Shown piece after piece: positions 5,970 to 15,399 of a stretch of 15,399 nucleotides of DNA. The notes beneath the pieces are model-generated. The model was not told the DNA's origin. It made no database searches and worked only from the letters and a program-made list of their open reading frames with translations. Numbering within the stretch: position 1 is the first letter of the stretch; each line of letters opens with the position of its first letter. The DNA comes from Macondimonas sp035325645. Its GTDB lineage: Bacteria > Pseudomonadota > Gammaproteobacteria > UBA5335. Location of the stretch: contig DAOKZK010000058.1 in NCBI GenBank assembly GCA_035325645.1, positions 1 to 15,399 on the forward strand, written 5' to 3'. The position numbers and the translations under genes were made by a program.

Positions 5970-8234
5970 ATGCCCGCGATGGTAACGAAAAAGCGCAAAG
6001 CCCGTCAGCGCGGCCTGCCTCGATGGCCAGCATTTTTCTTCGTATTGGCGGCGCAGCCGACCTGGGGAGCCAGTGGCGAGGCGTCGTCCGCGGTGTGCGG
6101 ACCGGTCAACGCACTCGAAGGGTTGCGCGCGTCGTATCCGCCGGGCGACCCGGGCGATCCGCGGCTGTACATCGATGCCGCTCAGGCATCCGTTGCCGCG
6201 CAAGGCCTCAGTCTGTTACAGGGCGGTGTGGTGGCGCGACGCGGCAGTACGCTGCTGCTTGCGCCTGAGCTGCGCTACGACCGCACGCGTGAGGTGCTGG
6301 CCGGCGAATCCGGGCTCACCGTACTCAGTGATGCGCTCGATCTGCAGGCCCGGATCGGCCGCGTCGCCGCCGAAGGGGGTGCCGGCCGCTTCGAAGACGC
6401 GCGGTTCTATCTGCGCAAGCGGCCGGGCCGGGGTGTCGCCAGTACGATCCGAACCGCGCAAGAGGGTCCGTCGCGGTTGCGGGACGTGCAGTTCACCACC
6501 TGTCCCGCGGATCAGGGCGACGGCGACTGGTTTCTGCGCGCCCAGGATCTACAGCTGGATTTCGAACGCGGCCAGGGCAGGGCGCGCAACGCGCAGATCG
6601 TATTCAAGGGCGTACCCTTGATGTACACGCCCTGGATGGCATTCCCGATCAGCGACGAGCGCATGAGCGGCTTTCTCGCGCCGCGACTGGGCAGTTCGAA
6701 CGATCGCGGGCTCGATCTTTCAGTGCCGTACTATTGGAACATCGCGCCCGAGCGCGACGCCACGTTCACGCCCCGCGTCATGAGCAAGCGCGGCCTGCAG
6801 CTGCAGAGCGAGTATCGTTATCTGGGCCCTTATGGTCGCGGCCTGTTGTACAACGAATACCTGCCCAACGACCAGGTGCTCGGCGAAGACCGGACCCTTT
6901 GGCTCTATCGCCACCAGGCGAGCCCTGCGCCCGATTGGGAAGCCAAGGTCGATTACGGCTCGGTGAGCGACATCGACTACTTCGAGGACCTCAGCACCAC
7001 GCTGCGTCGCGCCAGTTCGCGCTATCTGCCCCGGCAGGCGCTGCTCGCCTACGGCGGACCGCAATGGGATGTCCTGGTTCGCGCTCAGGATTTCCAGCTC
7101 ATCGACCCGCGCCGGCGTGGCGAACCCGAACCCTATCAGCGTTTGCCCCAGCTGCTGGCTCGGACGCGCAATCCCAATCCGCTGCTCGGACCGGTCGCAT
7201 ACGATTTCAACGCCGAAGCGGTGCGCTTTGGACGCGACGGCAATCGTCAGGGGGAGCGCTGGGACGGCGAGTTCGGTTTGGGTATCCCGTGGGATCGCGG
7301 CAGCTATTTCGCCAAACCGCGCTTAGCCTATCGCCAGACGCAGTACGATCTGATCCAGACCGCCGCGATCGACGGGGAGAATCAGCCGTCGCGGAGTGTG
7401 CCGATCGCATCACTCGATACGGGGCTGCGTTTCGAACGCGATGTGCATTTCCGCGGCAGCTCGCTGGTGCAGACGCTCGAACCGCGCCTGTTCTATCTGT
7501 ACGTGCCGGAGCGGGATCAAGCCGATCTGCCCATTTTCGACACCCGCTTGCCGGAATTCGATTTCCTGCGCCTGTTCGACACCAACCGCTATGTCGGCGC
7601 CGATCGGCAGAGCAGCGCAAATCAGGTCACGACAGCGGTGACGTCGGCCGTGCGCAACGAGCAGACGGGGGCACCCCGGTTCGAAGGGACGATCGGACGA
7701 ATCACAAGGTTCGCCTCCGCAGACGCGCTGCTGCCCGAGGAAACGGGCAGCACCATCGGCGATTCGTCCACCTTGGGCGAAGCGGCCGCCTATGTCCGCC
7801 CGGACCTTCGCGCACGCTTTCAGCTAGAATGGGACGATGACGATCAGACGGCGATCCAGCAGGTCGCCGAAGTCCGCTTTCAGCCGGAGTCACGCAAGCT
7901 GGTCAGCGCGGCCTACAGGTTGCGGCGCGACTTGGGGGAACCGCTCGAGCAGGTCGATCTGATGGCCAGCTGGCCCGTGACGCGGGAATGGTCCGCGGTC
8001 GGCCGCTGGAACTACTCCTTGCGCGATGACCAGGATCTGGAATCGCTCCTTGGCGTGGAGTACCGCAGTTGCTGCTGGGCAGCCCAGCTGGCCGCTCGTC
8101 GGTATGTGCGCAATTTGGATGAGGTCGACCAAGGCATTTATCTGCAGCTCGAGCTGACCGGGCTGGGGCGGCTCGGCGATGGAGTCCAGAGTTTTTTGAA
8201 CCGCATGATGGTGGATGATGAAACGATGCCATGA
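5970..8234 (+). CDS. lptD: LPS-assembly outer-membrane protein LptD
   Basis: Outer-membrane beta-barrel that, with the lipoprotein LptE, inserts lipopolysaccharide into the outer leaflet. The 754 residues are close to the usual length. A basic signal peptide (KKRKARQRG, then FFFVLAA) is followed by an LptA-like periplasmic domain at about 65-195 and the barrel with the family hallmark KGVPLMYTPWMAFPISDER. Four cysteines match the disulfide pattern of E. coli LptD: Cys43, Cys178, and the adjacent pair Cys701-Cys702 near the C-terminus. ATG at 5970 is chosen because AGGA lies 7 bases upstream; ATG at 5979 is also plausible, and the open frame to 5910 lacks a ribosome binding site. surA begins 20 bases before the lptD stop. 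The downstream gene is the chaperone needed for LptD folding, so co-expression makes sense. Confidence 0.95.
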   Translation: MPAMVTKKRKARQRGLPRWPAFFFVLAAQPTWGASGEASSAVCGPVNALEGLRASYPPGDPGDPRLYIDAAQASVAAQGLSLLQGGVVARRGSTLLLAPELRYDRTREVLAGESGLTVLSDALDLQARIGRVAAEGGAGRFEDARFYLRKRPGRGVASTIRTAQEGPSRLRDVQFTTCPADQGDGDWFLRAQDLQLDFERGQGRARNAQIVFKGVPLMYTPWMAFPISDERMSGFLAPRLGSSNDRGLDLSVPYYWNIAPERDATFTPRVMSKRGLQLQSEYRYLGPYGRGLLYNEYLPNDQVLGEDRTLWLYRHQASPAPDWEAKVDYGSVSDIDYFEDLSTTLRRASSRYLPRQALLAYGGPQWDVLVRAQDFQLIDPRRRGEPEPYQRLPQLLARTRNPNPLLGPVAYDFNAEAVRFGRDGNRQGERWDGEFGLGIPWDRGSYFAKPRLAYRQTQYDLIQTAAIDGENQPSRSVPIASLDTGLRFERDVHFRGSSLVQTLEPRLFYLYVPERDQADLPIFDTRLPEFDFLRLFDTNRYVGADRQSSANQVTTAVTSAVRNEQTGAPRFEGTIGRITRFASADALLPEETGSTIGDSSTLGEAAAYVRPDLRARFQLEWDDDDQTAIQQVAEVRFQPESRKLVSAAYRLRRDLGEPLEQVDLMASWPVTREWSAVGRWNYSLRDDQDLESLLGVEYRSCCWAAQLAARRYVRNLDEVDQGIYLQLELTGLGRLGDGVQSFLNRMMVDDETMP

Positions 8235-9231
8235 GCGGACTGTTCCGCTGCGTTCGGTGAGCTGGATCATCGGACTGTTGTTGTTGAGCCTGGCTCTCCC
8301 GGGAACTACCGCCGAACTCGATCAGGTGGTCGCGGTGGTGAACAACGGGGTGATCCTGCGCAGCGAGTTGGAGGCTCAGGTTCGGGAGATCCAGGGCCGT
8401 GCCGCCAGTCAGGGCGAGGCGCGGCTTCCGCCCGAGGCAACGCTGCGCAAGCAGGTTCTGGAGCAGATGATCCAGAACGAGATCCAGCTCCAGCTCGCTG
8501 AACGGACCGGCATTCGGGTATCCGACGACGCGGTGAATCAAGCCGTCGCTGCGATCGCGCGGCGCAACAACATGACCCTCGATGAGTTCATCCCCGCGGT
8601 GGAAGCGCAGGGCCAGAGCTATCAGGCGCTGCGGGAGGACATCCGCAAGGATCTCGCCATCGATCAGCTGCGTCAGCGTGAGGTCGCGCGCCGCATCGTG
8701 GTGACGGATCGGGAAATCGAGAATCAGCTCGAAACGTTCACTGCCCGCGAATCCAAGTCCGGGGCAGGGGACGGCAAGATGCTGATCAAGGAAACCCGTG
8801 CGCGGCATATTCTGATGCGTCCGAGCGTGGTCATGGACGACGCCAAGATCCGCGCCACGTTGGCAAATGTGCGCAGCCAACTGGTGGCCGGCGGCGATTT
8901 CGCGGCCTTGGCCAAGCAATACTCCGACGACGCCACGGCCGATCAGGGCGGCGATCTGGGTTGGGTGGCGCGCGGCGCGGTCGTGCCCGAATTCCAGCAG
9001 GTGATGGACAGCCTCGAGCCGGGGCAGATCAGCGAGCCGTTCCGTTCGCGCTTCGGCTGGCACATCGTGCAAGTGACGGAGCGCCGCGAGCGCGACGCCA
9101 CCGACGAAGCGTTGCGCGAGCGGGCACGCCAGGCGGTGTTCCAGCGCAAGCTGGAAGAATCCTCGGCGGCCTGGGCGCGTCGGCTGCGTGAAGAGGCCTA
9201 CGTGGAGATCCGCCTCGACCAAGGGACTTGA
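8215..9231 (+). CDS. surA: SurA periplasmic chaperone with a single parvulin domain
   Basis: Periplasmic chaperone and peptidyl-prolyl isomerase that escorts unfolded outer-membrane proteins, LptD among them, to the BAM complex. The 338 residues comprise a signal peptide (about 1-33), the SurA N-terminal chaperone domain (about 34-175, starting LDQVVAVVNNGVILRSEL), one parvulin domain (about 191-291, with ETRARHIL, GGDLGW and FGWHIVQV) and the C-terminal helix and strand that pack on the N-domain (to AYVEIRL). E. coli SurA is about 428 residues and has two parvulin domains. The one kept here resembles P2, the catalytically active one, and follows the N-domain through a short linker (ESKSGAGDGKML), so P1 seems to be absent. 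ATG at 8215 follows GGTGG closely and is immediately followed by another ATG (8218). It overlaps the lptD end and is almost fused to pdxA. Confidence 0.93.
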   Translation: MMKRCHERTVPLRSVSWIIGLLLLSLALPGTTAELDQVVAVVNNGVILRSELEAQVREIQGRAASQGEARLPPEATLRKQVLEQMIQNEIQLQLAERTGIRVSDDAVNQAVAAIARRNNMTLDEFIPAVEAQGQSYQALREDIRKDLAIDQLRQREVARRIVVTDREIENQLETFTARESKSGAGDGKMLIKETRARHILMRPSVVMDDAKIRATLANVRSQLVAGGDFAALAKQYSDDATADQGGDLGWVARGAVVPEFQQVMDSLEPGQISEPFRSRFGWHIVQVTERRERDATDEALRERARQAVFQRKLEESSAAWARRLREEAYVEIRLDQGT

Positions 9232-9239
9232 ACCGCCCC

Positions 9240-10223
9240 ATGCGTCTGCCCCGTCTGGCCCTGACGCCGGGTGAGCCGGCCGGGATCGGCCCCGACCTGG
9301 TGATCCAGTTGGCGCAGGAGGCGCTGCCGGCGGAACTCGTCGTGATCAGTGATCCCGGGCTGCTCGAAGCCCGGGCCCGTCAGCTCGGCTTGCCGCTGGC
9401 CCCCTACCCCTTCGACGCCGACGCCCCGCCGCAGCCGCACCAGGCCGGCCGCTTGTGCGTCGAGCCGGTTCCGCTCACCGTACCGGCGCGCTGTGGCCAA
9501 GGTGATCCGGCGCAGGCGCGTCATGTGCTTGCGACCTTGGAACGGGCCGTTGCCGGCTGTCTGGCCGGTGAATTCGATGCGCTGGTGACGGGGCCGGTCC
9601 ACAAGGCCCTCATCAACGAGTCAGGCATCGCCTTCAGCGGCCACACCGAATGGCTCGCCGAGCGCACCGGCGCGGCCCTGCCGGTGATGATGCTGGTGGC
9701 GCCGGGACTCCGCGTCGCGCTGGCGACCACCCATCTGCCGCTGCGGGCCGTGCCCGATGCGATCACGCGCGAGAGTCTGACCCAGGTGCTGACGGTGCTC
9801 GAGCGCGACCTGCGCCGGCGCTATGGCTTTGCGGCCCCGCGCATCCTGGTCTGCGGCCTGAATCCCCATGCCGGCGAAGGCGGGCATCTGGGGGATGAGG
9901 AACTGCGCATCATCATGCCGGCGCTCGATGCGCTGCGCGGCCAAGGGCTCGATCTGATCGGCCCCGTGCCGGCCGACACGGCCTTTACGCCCGAGCGGCT
10001 CGCTAACTGCGACGTCGTGCTCGCCATGTACCACGACCAGGGACTGCCGGTCCTGAAGGCCCGCGGTTTCGGCGAGGCGGTGAACGTGACGCTGGGCTTG
10101 CCCATGGTGCGCACGTCGGTCGACCATGGCACGGCCTTCGCGCTGGCCGGCACCGGCCGGGCGGAGGTGAGCAGTCTGCGCGCGGCGGTTCACGAGGCGC
10201 TGCGTCTGGTGGCGGCCCGGTGA
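9240..10223 (+). CDS. pdxA: 4-hydroxythreonine-4-phosphate dehydrogenase
   Basis: Cytoplasmic NAD-dependent, metal-requiring enzyme of the deoxyxylulose-5-phosphate-dependent pyridoxal phosphate pathway. It oxidises 4-phosphohydroxy-L-threonine to a product that PdxJ uses. The 327 residues match the family. The opening LALTPGEPAGIGPDL is diagnostic, and the three metal-binding histidines fall at His165 (ATTHLPL), His210 (GLNPHAGEGG) and His265 (AMYHDQGLP), one less than the E. coli numbering. ATG at 9240 is chosen; a TTG at 9228 in the same frame overlaps the surA stop as TTGA and would add four residues. The purine run AAGGGA at 9221-9226 is somewhat far from the ATG and too close to the TTG, so coupling to surA translation may matter. 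Its stop overlaps the start region of ksgA. Confidence 0.95.
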   Translation: MRLPRLALTPGEPAGIGPDLVIQLAQEALPAELVVISDPGLLEARARQLGLPLAPYPFDADAPPQPHQAGRLCVEPVPLTVPARCGQGDPAQARHVLATLERAVAGCLAGEFDALVTGPVHKALINESGIAFSGHTEWLAERTGAALPVMMLVAPGLRVALATTHLPLRAVPDAITRESLTQVLTVLERDLRRRYGFAAPRILVCGLNPHAGEGGHLGDEELRIIMPALDALRGQGLDLIGPVPADTAFTPERLANCDVVLAMYHDQGLPVLKARGFGEAVNVTLGLPMVRTSVDHGTAFALAGTGRAEVSSLRAAVHEALRLVAAR

Positions 10224-11026
10224 TGTTTGCCCGCAAGCGCTTCGGCCAGAATTTTCTGCACGACCCCGGCGTCATCCGCCGCATCGTGCAGTCGGTCGCG
10301 CCCCGGCCTGGCGAAGCCGTGGTCGAGATCGGCCCCGGCCGGGGCGCCATTACCCGCCCGCTGCTGGCGGCGTGCGGGCGGCTCGATGCGGTGGAGATCG
10401 ACCGGGATCTCATTGCGCTGCTGCGCGATCCGGGCGCGGGACTTGCCGGTCTCACGGTGCATGAAGGCGATGTGCTGCGCTTCGACTTTCGCGCCCTGGC
10501 GCGTGAGCGTGGGCAGCGCCTGCGGGTGGTCGGCAACCTGCCCTACAACATTTCGACGCCCCTGATTTTTCATCTGCTCGACCAGATCGACGCCATCGCC
10601 GACATGCATTTCATGCTGCAGCGCGAGGTGGTCGCGCGCATGGCGGCCGCGCCCGGCGGCGGCGATTACGGCCGGCTGACCGTGATGCTGGCGGCGCAGG
10701 TCGCGGTGACGCCCCTGTTTCACATCGCCCCCGGTTGCTTCGCGCCGGCGCCTCAGGTGGAATCGGCCTTCGTGCGCCTGGTGCCGCATGCCGCGCCGCC
10801 TTTTGCCTTGCCCGACCCCGTGCTTTACGCCAAGCTGGTGAGCGCGGCGTTCAGCCAGCGCCGCAAGACGCTGCGCAACGCGCTCAAGGGGCTGGCCGGC
10901 GAGGCGCAGATTCGCGCCGCCGGCCTCGATCCGGGTGCCCGCCCCGAAACCATCGAGCCGACAGGCTATGCAGCGCTTGCAAGCGTTCTGTGTGACGAGA
11001 CGCCTTCGCATGGGGCATCACCTTGA
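10223..11026 (+). CDS. rsmA: 16S rRNA dimethyladenosine transferase RsmA (KsgA)
   Basis: SAM-dependent enzyme that dimethylates the two adjacent adenosines (A1518 and A1519 in E. coli numbering) near the 3' end of 16S rRNA during small-subunit maturation. Loss confers kasugamycin resistance in other species. The 267 residues include the N-terminal RFGQNFLHD, the SAM-binding motif EIGPGRGAIT (residues 35-44), the acidic end of the next strand (EID) and the catalytic NLPYNIS at 105-111, then QREVVARM. All expected motifs are intact. The start can be ATG at 10223, sharing one base with the pdxA stop, or GTG at 10220 (GTGA overlap); both leave the protein practically unchanged. A gap of 69 bases follows before apaG and contains a small hairpin (GTCGC/GCGAC, 11028-11042) without a T-run, so I see no terminator. 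Confidence 0.95.
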   Translation: MFARKRFGQNFLHDPGVIRRIVQSVAPRPGEAVVEIGPGRGAITRPLLAACGRLDAVEIDRDLIALLRDPGAGLAGLTVHEGDVLRFDFRALARERGQRLRVVGNLPYNISTPLIFHLLDQIDAIADMHFMLQREVVARMAAAPGGGDYGRLTVMLAAQVAVTPLFHIAPGCFAPAPQVESAFVRLVPHAAPPFALPDPVLYAKLVSAAFSQRRKTLRNALKGLAGEAQIRAAGLDPGARPETIEPTGYAALASVLCDETPSHGASP

Positions 11027-11095
11027 CGTCGCATCCGGCGACTGGCTCGTTCACGTCGGCTTGCGGGCGCAAATACCCTTTTCAGGACTGAGCAG

Positions 11096-11497
11096 ATGGC
11101 ATCATCCAAGACAGAAGACACCCGCCCCGTTTACAGCATCGAGGTCTCGGTGGCCAGCGAATACCTGCCGCTGGAATCTGACGCGGCGACCGAACGCTTC
11201 GTGTTTTCCTACACTGTGACCCTGCGCAATACCGGCACCGTGACGGCGCGGTTGTTGTCGCGGCACTGGTACATCACCGACGGCGAAGGGCATGTGCAGG
11301 AAGTCCGCGGCGAGGGCGTGGTGGGTGAACGGCCCGTCCTCGAGCCGGGCGGCACCTACACCTACACCAGCGGCGCCATGCTGGAGACACCGGTCGGCTC
11401 GATGCGCGGCAGCTACCAGATGGTGGCCGAGGATGGGACCCACTTCGAGGCCGAGATCCCCGTGTTCACCCTCGCTGTGCGCAGCCAGTTGCACTAG
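11096..11497 (+). CDS. apaG: ApaG-family protein
   Basis: Small protein of 133 residues with an Ig/fibronectin-like beta-sandwich fold known for the ApaG family. The signature region runs from about 66 to 105 and contains GEGVVGERPVLEPGGTYTYT followed by PVGSMRGSYQM, both highly typical. Its biochemical role is not established; it is often labelled a Co2+/Mg2+ efflux protein on genetic grounds, and ApaG-like domains in eukaryotes act in protein binding. I would not assign transport, since no membrane segment is present. ATG at 11096 follows CAGGA with about 8 bases between. It lies between ksgA and apaH as in most gammaproteobacteria, with only 6 bases to the apaH start. Confidence 0.94.
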   Translation: MASSKTEDTRPVYSIEVSVASEYLPLESDAATERFVFSYTVTLRNTGTVTARLLSRHWYITDGEGHVQEVRGEGVVGERPVLEPGGTYTYTSGAMLETPVGSMRGSYQMVAEDGTHFEAEIPVFTLAVRSQLH

Positions 11498-11503
11498 CGC
11501 GCC

Positions 11504-12355
11504 ATGGCCTGCTATGCCGTCGGTGATCTGCAAGGCTGCCTCGATCCGCTGCAGCGGCTGCTCGAGCGGCTGCGTTTCGAACCCGGCACCGATGTCCTGT
11601 GGCTGACCGGCGATCTGGTCAATCGCGGCCCGCAGAGCCTGGAATGTCTGCGCTTCGTGCGCGCGCTGGGCGACTCGGCGGTGACGGTGCTGGGCAACCA
11701 CGATCTGCATCTCTTGTCGCTGCACGCGCGTGGCGTGGCCGGCGCCGCCAAGGCCGATCCCACGCTGCTTCCCGTGCTGCGGGCGCCGGATCGCGACGAG
11801 CTCATGGACTGGCTGCTGCACCGTCCGCTGCTGCATCACGACACCGCTCTCGGCTACACCCTCGTCCATGCCGGCCTGCCGCCGCCCTGGGATCTCGCAA
11901 CGGCTCAGGGCTGCGCCACGGAAGTCGCGGCTGTGCTAACCGGGAACGACGGCGCCGCGTTTTTGCACGACATGTACGGCGATCAGCCCGATCGCTGGTC
12001 AGGCGGGCTCACCGACCTTGCGCGCTGGCGTTTCACCATCAATGCCCTGACCCGCATGCGCTACTGCACGCCCGATGGGCGCATCGACCTGCGCGCCAAG
12101 GGGCCGCCGCACGCGGTCGCCCCGCCGCTGCGGCCCTGGTTCGACGTGCATCCACCGGCCGCCCTGGGGCTGAAGGTGGTGTTCGGGCATTGGTCCACCC
12201 TGGGCGCAGTGGCGCGGGGCGGGGCCTATGGTCTTGACACCGGCTGTGTCTGGGGCGGCAGCCTGACGGCGCTGCGGCTCGACGCCGCGCCCGAGGACGC
12301 GGGCGCCTGGATCAGCCAGCCCTGCCCGATGGCCTGCGCCCCGGGCGGCGACTGA
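11504..12355 (+). CDS. apaH: Bis(5'-nucleosyl)-tetraphosphatase, symmetrical
   Basis: Metallophosphatase of 283 residues that hydrolyses Ap4A and related dinucleoside polyphosphates to two nucleoside diphosphates, lowering an alarmone-like signal and influencing RNA capping with Np4 nucleotides. The metal-binding motifs of the calcineurin-like family are in order: GDLQGC (residues 7-12; the Asp and the following residue), GDLVNRGP (36-43), GNHDLHLL (64-71), HAGLPPPW and FGHWSTLGA. ATG at 11504 is 6 bases after the apaG stop and lacks a good ribosome binding site, suggesting translational coupling. The gene ends 8 bases before glpD with no room for a terminator. Confidence 0.95.
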   Translation: MACYAVGDLQGCLDPLQRLLERLRFEPGTDVLWLTGDLVNRGPQSLECLRFVRALGDSAVTVLGNHDLHLLSLHARGVAGAAKADPTLLPVLRAPDRDELMDWLLHRPLLHHDTALGYTLVHAGLPPPWDLATAQGCATEVAAVLTGNDGAAFLHDMYGDQPDRWSGGLTDLARWRFTINALTRMRYCTPDGRIDLRAKGPPHAVAPPLRPWFDVHPPAALGLKVVFGHWSTLGAVARGGAYGLDTGCVWGGSLTALRLDAAPEDAGAWISQPCPMACAPGGD

Positions 12356-12363
12356 CGCCGGCC

Positions 12364-13905
12364 ATGGCGACTGAGGCACCGCCGGCAGGGGTCGCGTGGC
12401 GACCACGCTATGACCTGGTGGTGATCGGCGGTGGCATTAACGGCGCCGGCATCGCCCGCGACGCGGCCGGCCGCGGCCTGTCGGTGCTGCTGGTGGAGCA
12501 GCACGATCTGGCCGCCCACACCTCGAGCGCCAGCAGCAAGCTGATACACGGCGGCCTGCGCTATCTGGAGCATCGGGAATTCGGCCTGGTGCGCAAGGCG
12601 CTGCAGGAGCGCGAGGTCCTGCTGGCAGCGGCGCCGCACCTCATCCGCCCGCTGCGTCTGGTGCTGCCGCACGATGCCGGTCAGCGGCCGGTCTGGCTGA
12701 TCCGGCTGGGGCTGTTTCTCTATGATCATCTGGCGCGGCGCGGGCGCCTGCCGGCTTCCGGGGGCGTGGATCTGCGCCGGCATCCGGCCGGCGCGGGGCT
12801 CAAGCCCGCGTTCCGGCGCGGTTTCGTCTATTCCGATGCCTGGACCCACGACGCCCGGCTGGTGGTGCTGAACGCGCTCGATGCCAGCGAGCGCGGGGCG
12901 CACATCGCCACCCGCACGGCGCTGGTCGGCGCGCGCCGCGGACCGGACGCGTGGTCGCTGGACGTGCGCGCCGAGGATGGCACGACGCATAGCGTGCAGG
13001 CGCGTCTTGTCGTCAATGCCGCCGGGCCTTGGGCCGGCGCGCTGCTGAGCGGCGCGCTCGGTGTCACCGCGGGACACCGCCTGCGCCTCGTCAAGGGCAG
13101 CCACATCGTGGTGCCGCGGCTGTTCGCACACGATTTCGGTTATCTCTTCCAGCATCCGGACGGGCGGGTGGTGTTCGCGCTGCCGTTCGAGGGGCGCTTC
13201 ACCCTGATCGGCACCACCGACGTCGACTACGAGGGCGATCCGGCGCAGGCCGTCATCTCAAGCGCGGAAATCGACTACCTGTGCGACACGGTGAACCGCT
13301 ATCTGGCCCGCCCGGTCACTCCGGCGCAGGTGGTCTGGCACTTCGCCGGCGTGCGCCCGCTGCTGGATGATGCGGCCGACGATGCCGCCCGGGTGACGCG
13401 CGATTACCGGCTGGCGCTCGACGACACTGGCGCGCCGGTGCTGTCGGTGTTCGGCGGCAAGCTCACCACCTACCGCAAGCTGGCCGAACAGGCGGTGGAT
13501 CGCATCGCGCCGCTGCTGGGCGGCGGGGCGGCCTGGACCGCCGGCGCGGTACTGCCGGGCGGCGACATCGCGGACGGCGACCCGGCGGCCTTCGAGGCGC
13601 GCCTGCGCCGGCAATATCCGTTTCTCGCGCCCTCGCTGGCCCGGCGCCTGGCGGGCAGCTACGGCACGCGGGCACTATGGATCCTGGACAAGATCGACAG
13701 CGCCGCGGCGCTGGGGGAGCCGGTGGCGGCGGACCTGTACCCTTGTGAGCTGCGTTATCTCGTGCAGCATGAATTCGCGCGCACGGCCGAGGACATCCTG
13801 TGGCGACGCAGCAGCCATCTGGGCCTGATCGTGCCGCCGGAGGATGTGGCGCGGCTCGAGGCGTGGCTGCAATCAGTCGGGGCCGGGACAAAGCGCACCA
13901 TCTGA
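12364..13905 (+). CDS. glpD: Aerobic glycerol-3-phosphate dehydrogenase
   Basis: Membrane-associated FAD enzyme that oxidises sn-glycerol-3-phosphate to dihydroxyacetone phosphate and passes electrons to quinone. The 513 residues match GlpD (about 500). The FAD-binding VVIGGGINGAGIARDAAGRG lies at 19-38, followed by SSASSKLIHGGLRYLE (54-69), a hallmark of this family, and later VFGGKLTTYRKLAE. A C-terminal domain of about 110 residues, including LRYLVQHEFARTAEDIL and RRSSHLG, is the usual GlpD cap. ATG at 12364 is 8 bases after the apaH stop with no strong ribosome binding site, so it is probably translated by reinitiation. glpK follows after 22 bases. No glpF, glpR or regulator of glycerol use is in the window. 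Confidence 0.95.
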   Translation: MATEAPPAGVAWRPRYDLVVIGGGINGAGIARDAAGRGLSVLLVEQHDLAAHTSSASSKLIHGGLRYLEHREFGLVRKALQEREVLLAAAPHLIRPLRLVLPHDAGQRPVWLIRLGLFLYDHLARRGRLPASGGVDLRRHPAGAGLKPAFRRGFVYSDAWTHDARLVVLNALDASERGAHIATRTALVGARRGPDAWSLDVRAEDGTTHSVQARLVVNAAGPWAGALLSGALGVTAGHRLRLVKGSHIVVPRLFAHDFGYLFQHPDGRVVFALPFEGRFTLIGTTDVDYEGDPAQAVISSAEIDYLCDTVNRYLARPVTPAQVVWHFAGVRPLLDDAADDAARVTRDYRLALDDTGAPVLSVFGGKLTTYRKLAEQAVDRIAPLLGGGAAWTAGAVLPGGDIADGDPAAFEARLRRQYPFLAPSLARRLAGSYGTRALWILDKIDSAAALGEPVAADLYPCELRYLVQHEFARTAEDILWRRSSHLGLIVPPEDVARLEAWLQSVGAGTKRTI

Positions 13906-13914
13906 AGGACGGGC

Positions 13915-13921
13915 AAGGAGG
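13915..13921 (+). promoter_or_regulatory. Strong ribosome binding site for glpK
   Basis: AAGGAGG, a near-perfect Shine-Dalgarno sequence, lies 6 bases before the ATG at 13928. It stands out because most genes of this run (apaH, glpD, pdxA) have weak sites, and implies a higher or independent translation rate for the kinase. Confidence 0.75.
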
Positions 13922-13927
13922 CGAATC

Positions 13928-15399
<1,472 letters not shown>

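Noticed and set aside
7903..9222. Long minus-strand open frame (439 codons) opposite lptD and surA
   Set aside because: Its translation has no recognisable domain, is rich in Arg/His/Pro, and lies fully opposite well-supported genes. Long antisense frames are common in GC-rich DNA.
11028..11042. Hairpin between ksgA and apaG as a terminator or attenuator
   Set aside because: Only a 5-bp stem with no T-run, and the operon clearly continues.

Overview
The window is GC-rich chromosomal DNA from a gammaproteobacterium. The evidence is the gene order lptD-surA-pdxA-ksgA-apaG-apaH with amgK-murU divergent upstream, an arrangement I know from Pseudomonas and related gammaproteobacteria. The sequence alone does not give a genus. 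I see no insertion sequence, integrase, tRNA, rRNA, CRISPR array or sign of a genomic island. It is mostly a core-genome neighbourhood with a few unusual details.

Left part (1-3341, minus strand): an iron or other TonB-dependent uptake operon. It is read right to left as a four-helix PepSY transmembrane protein, then tonB (ATGA overlap), then exbB, with no exbD before a 263-base gap. A further minus-strand gene starts at position 41 and leaves the window. A Fur-like sequence lies just upstream of the operon, and a better Fur-like match lies inside the PepSY gene within a patch of rare, AT-rich codons. On the right of the operon, divergently transcribed, is a secreted S1/P1-type zinc nuclease (3362-4252).

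Middle (4209-5878, minus strand): amgK and murU, overlapping at GTGA. They encode the two-step anabolic recycling route for the cell-wall sugar MurNAc (kinase, then uridylyltransferase). The 3' end of murU overlaps the 3' end of the nuclease gene by 44 bases.

Right part (5970-15399, plus strand): eight tightly packed genes. lptD places LPS in the outer membrane and surA is a periplasmic chaperone for outer-membrane proteins such as LptD. pdxA serves pyridoxal phosphate synthesis, ksgA is the 16S rRNA dimethyltransferase, and apaG and apaH complete the conserved block. Only 8 bases after apaH come glpD and then glpK, which convert glycerol to dihydroxyacetone phosphate; glpK runs off the right edge within a few codons of its expected end. 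Most junctions overlap or are short, so readthrough from a promoter ahead of lptD is likely.

The points most worth a second look are: a SurA that has only one parvulin domain and appears to lack P1; the PepSY protein, which is an internal duplication with histidines at matching 21-residue spacing; the Fur-like site embedded in its coding sequence; and a TonB-ExbB pair without ExbD. I did not find a convincing new multi-gene system.
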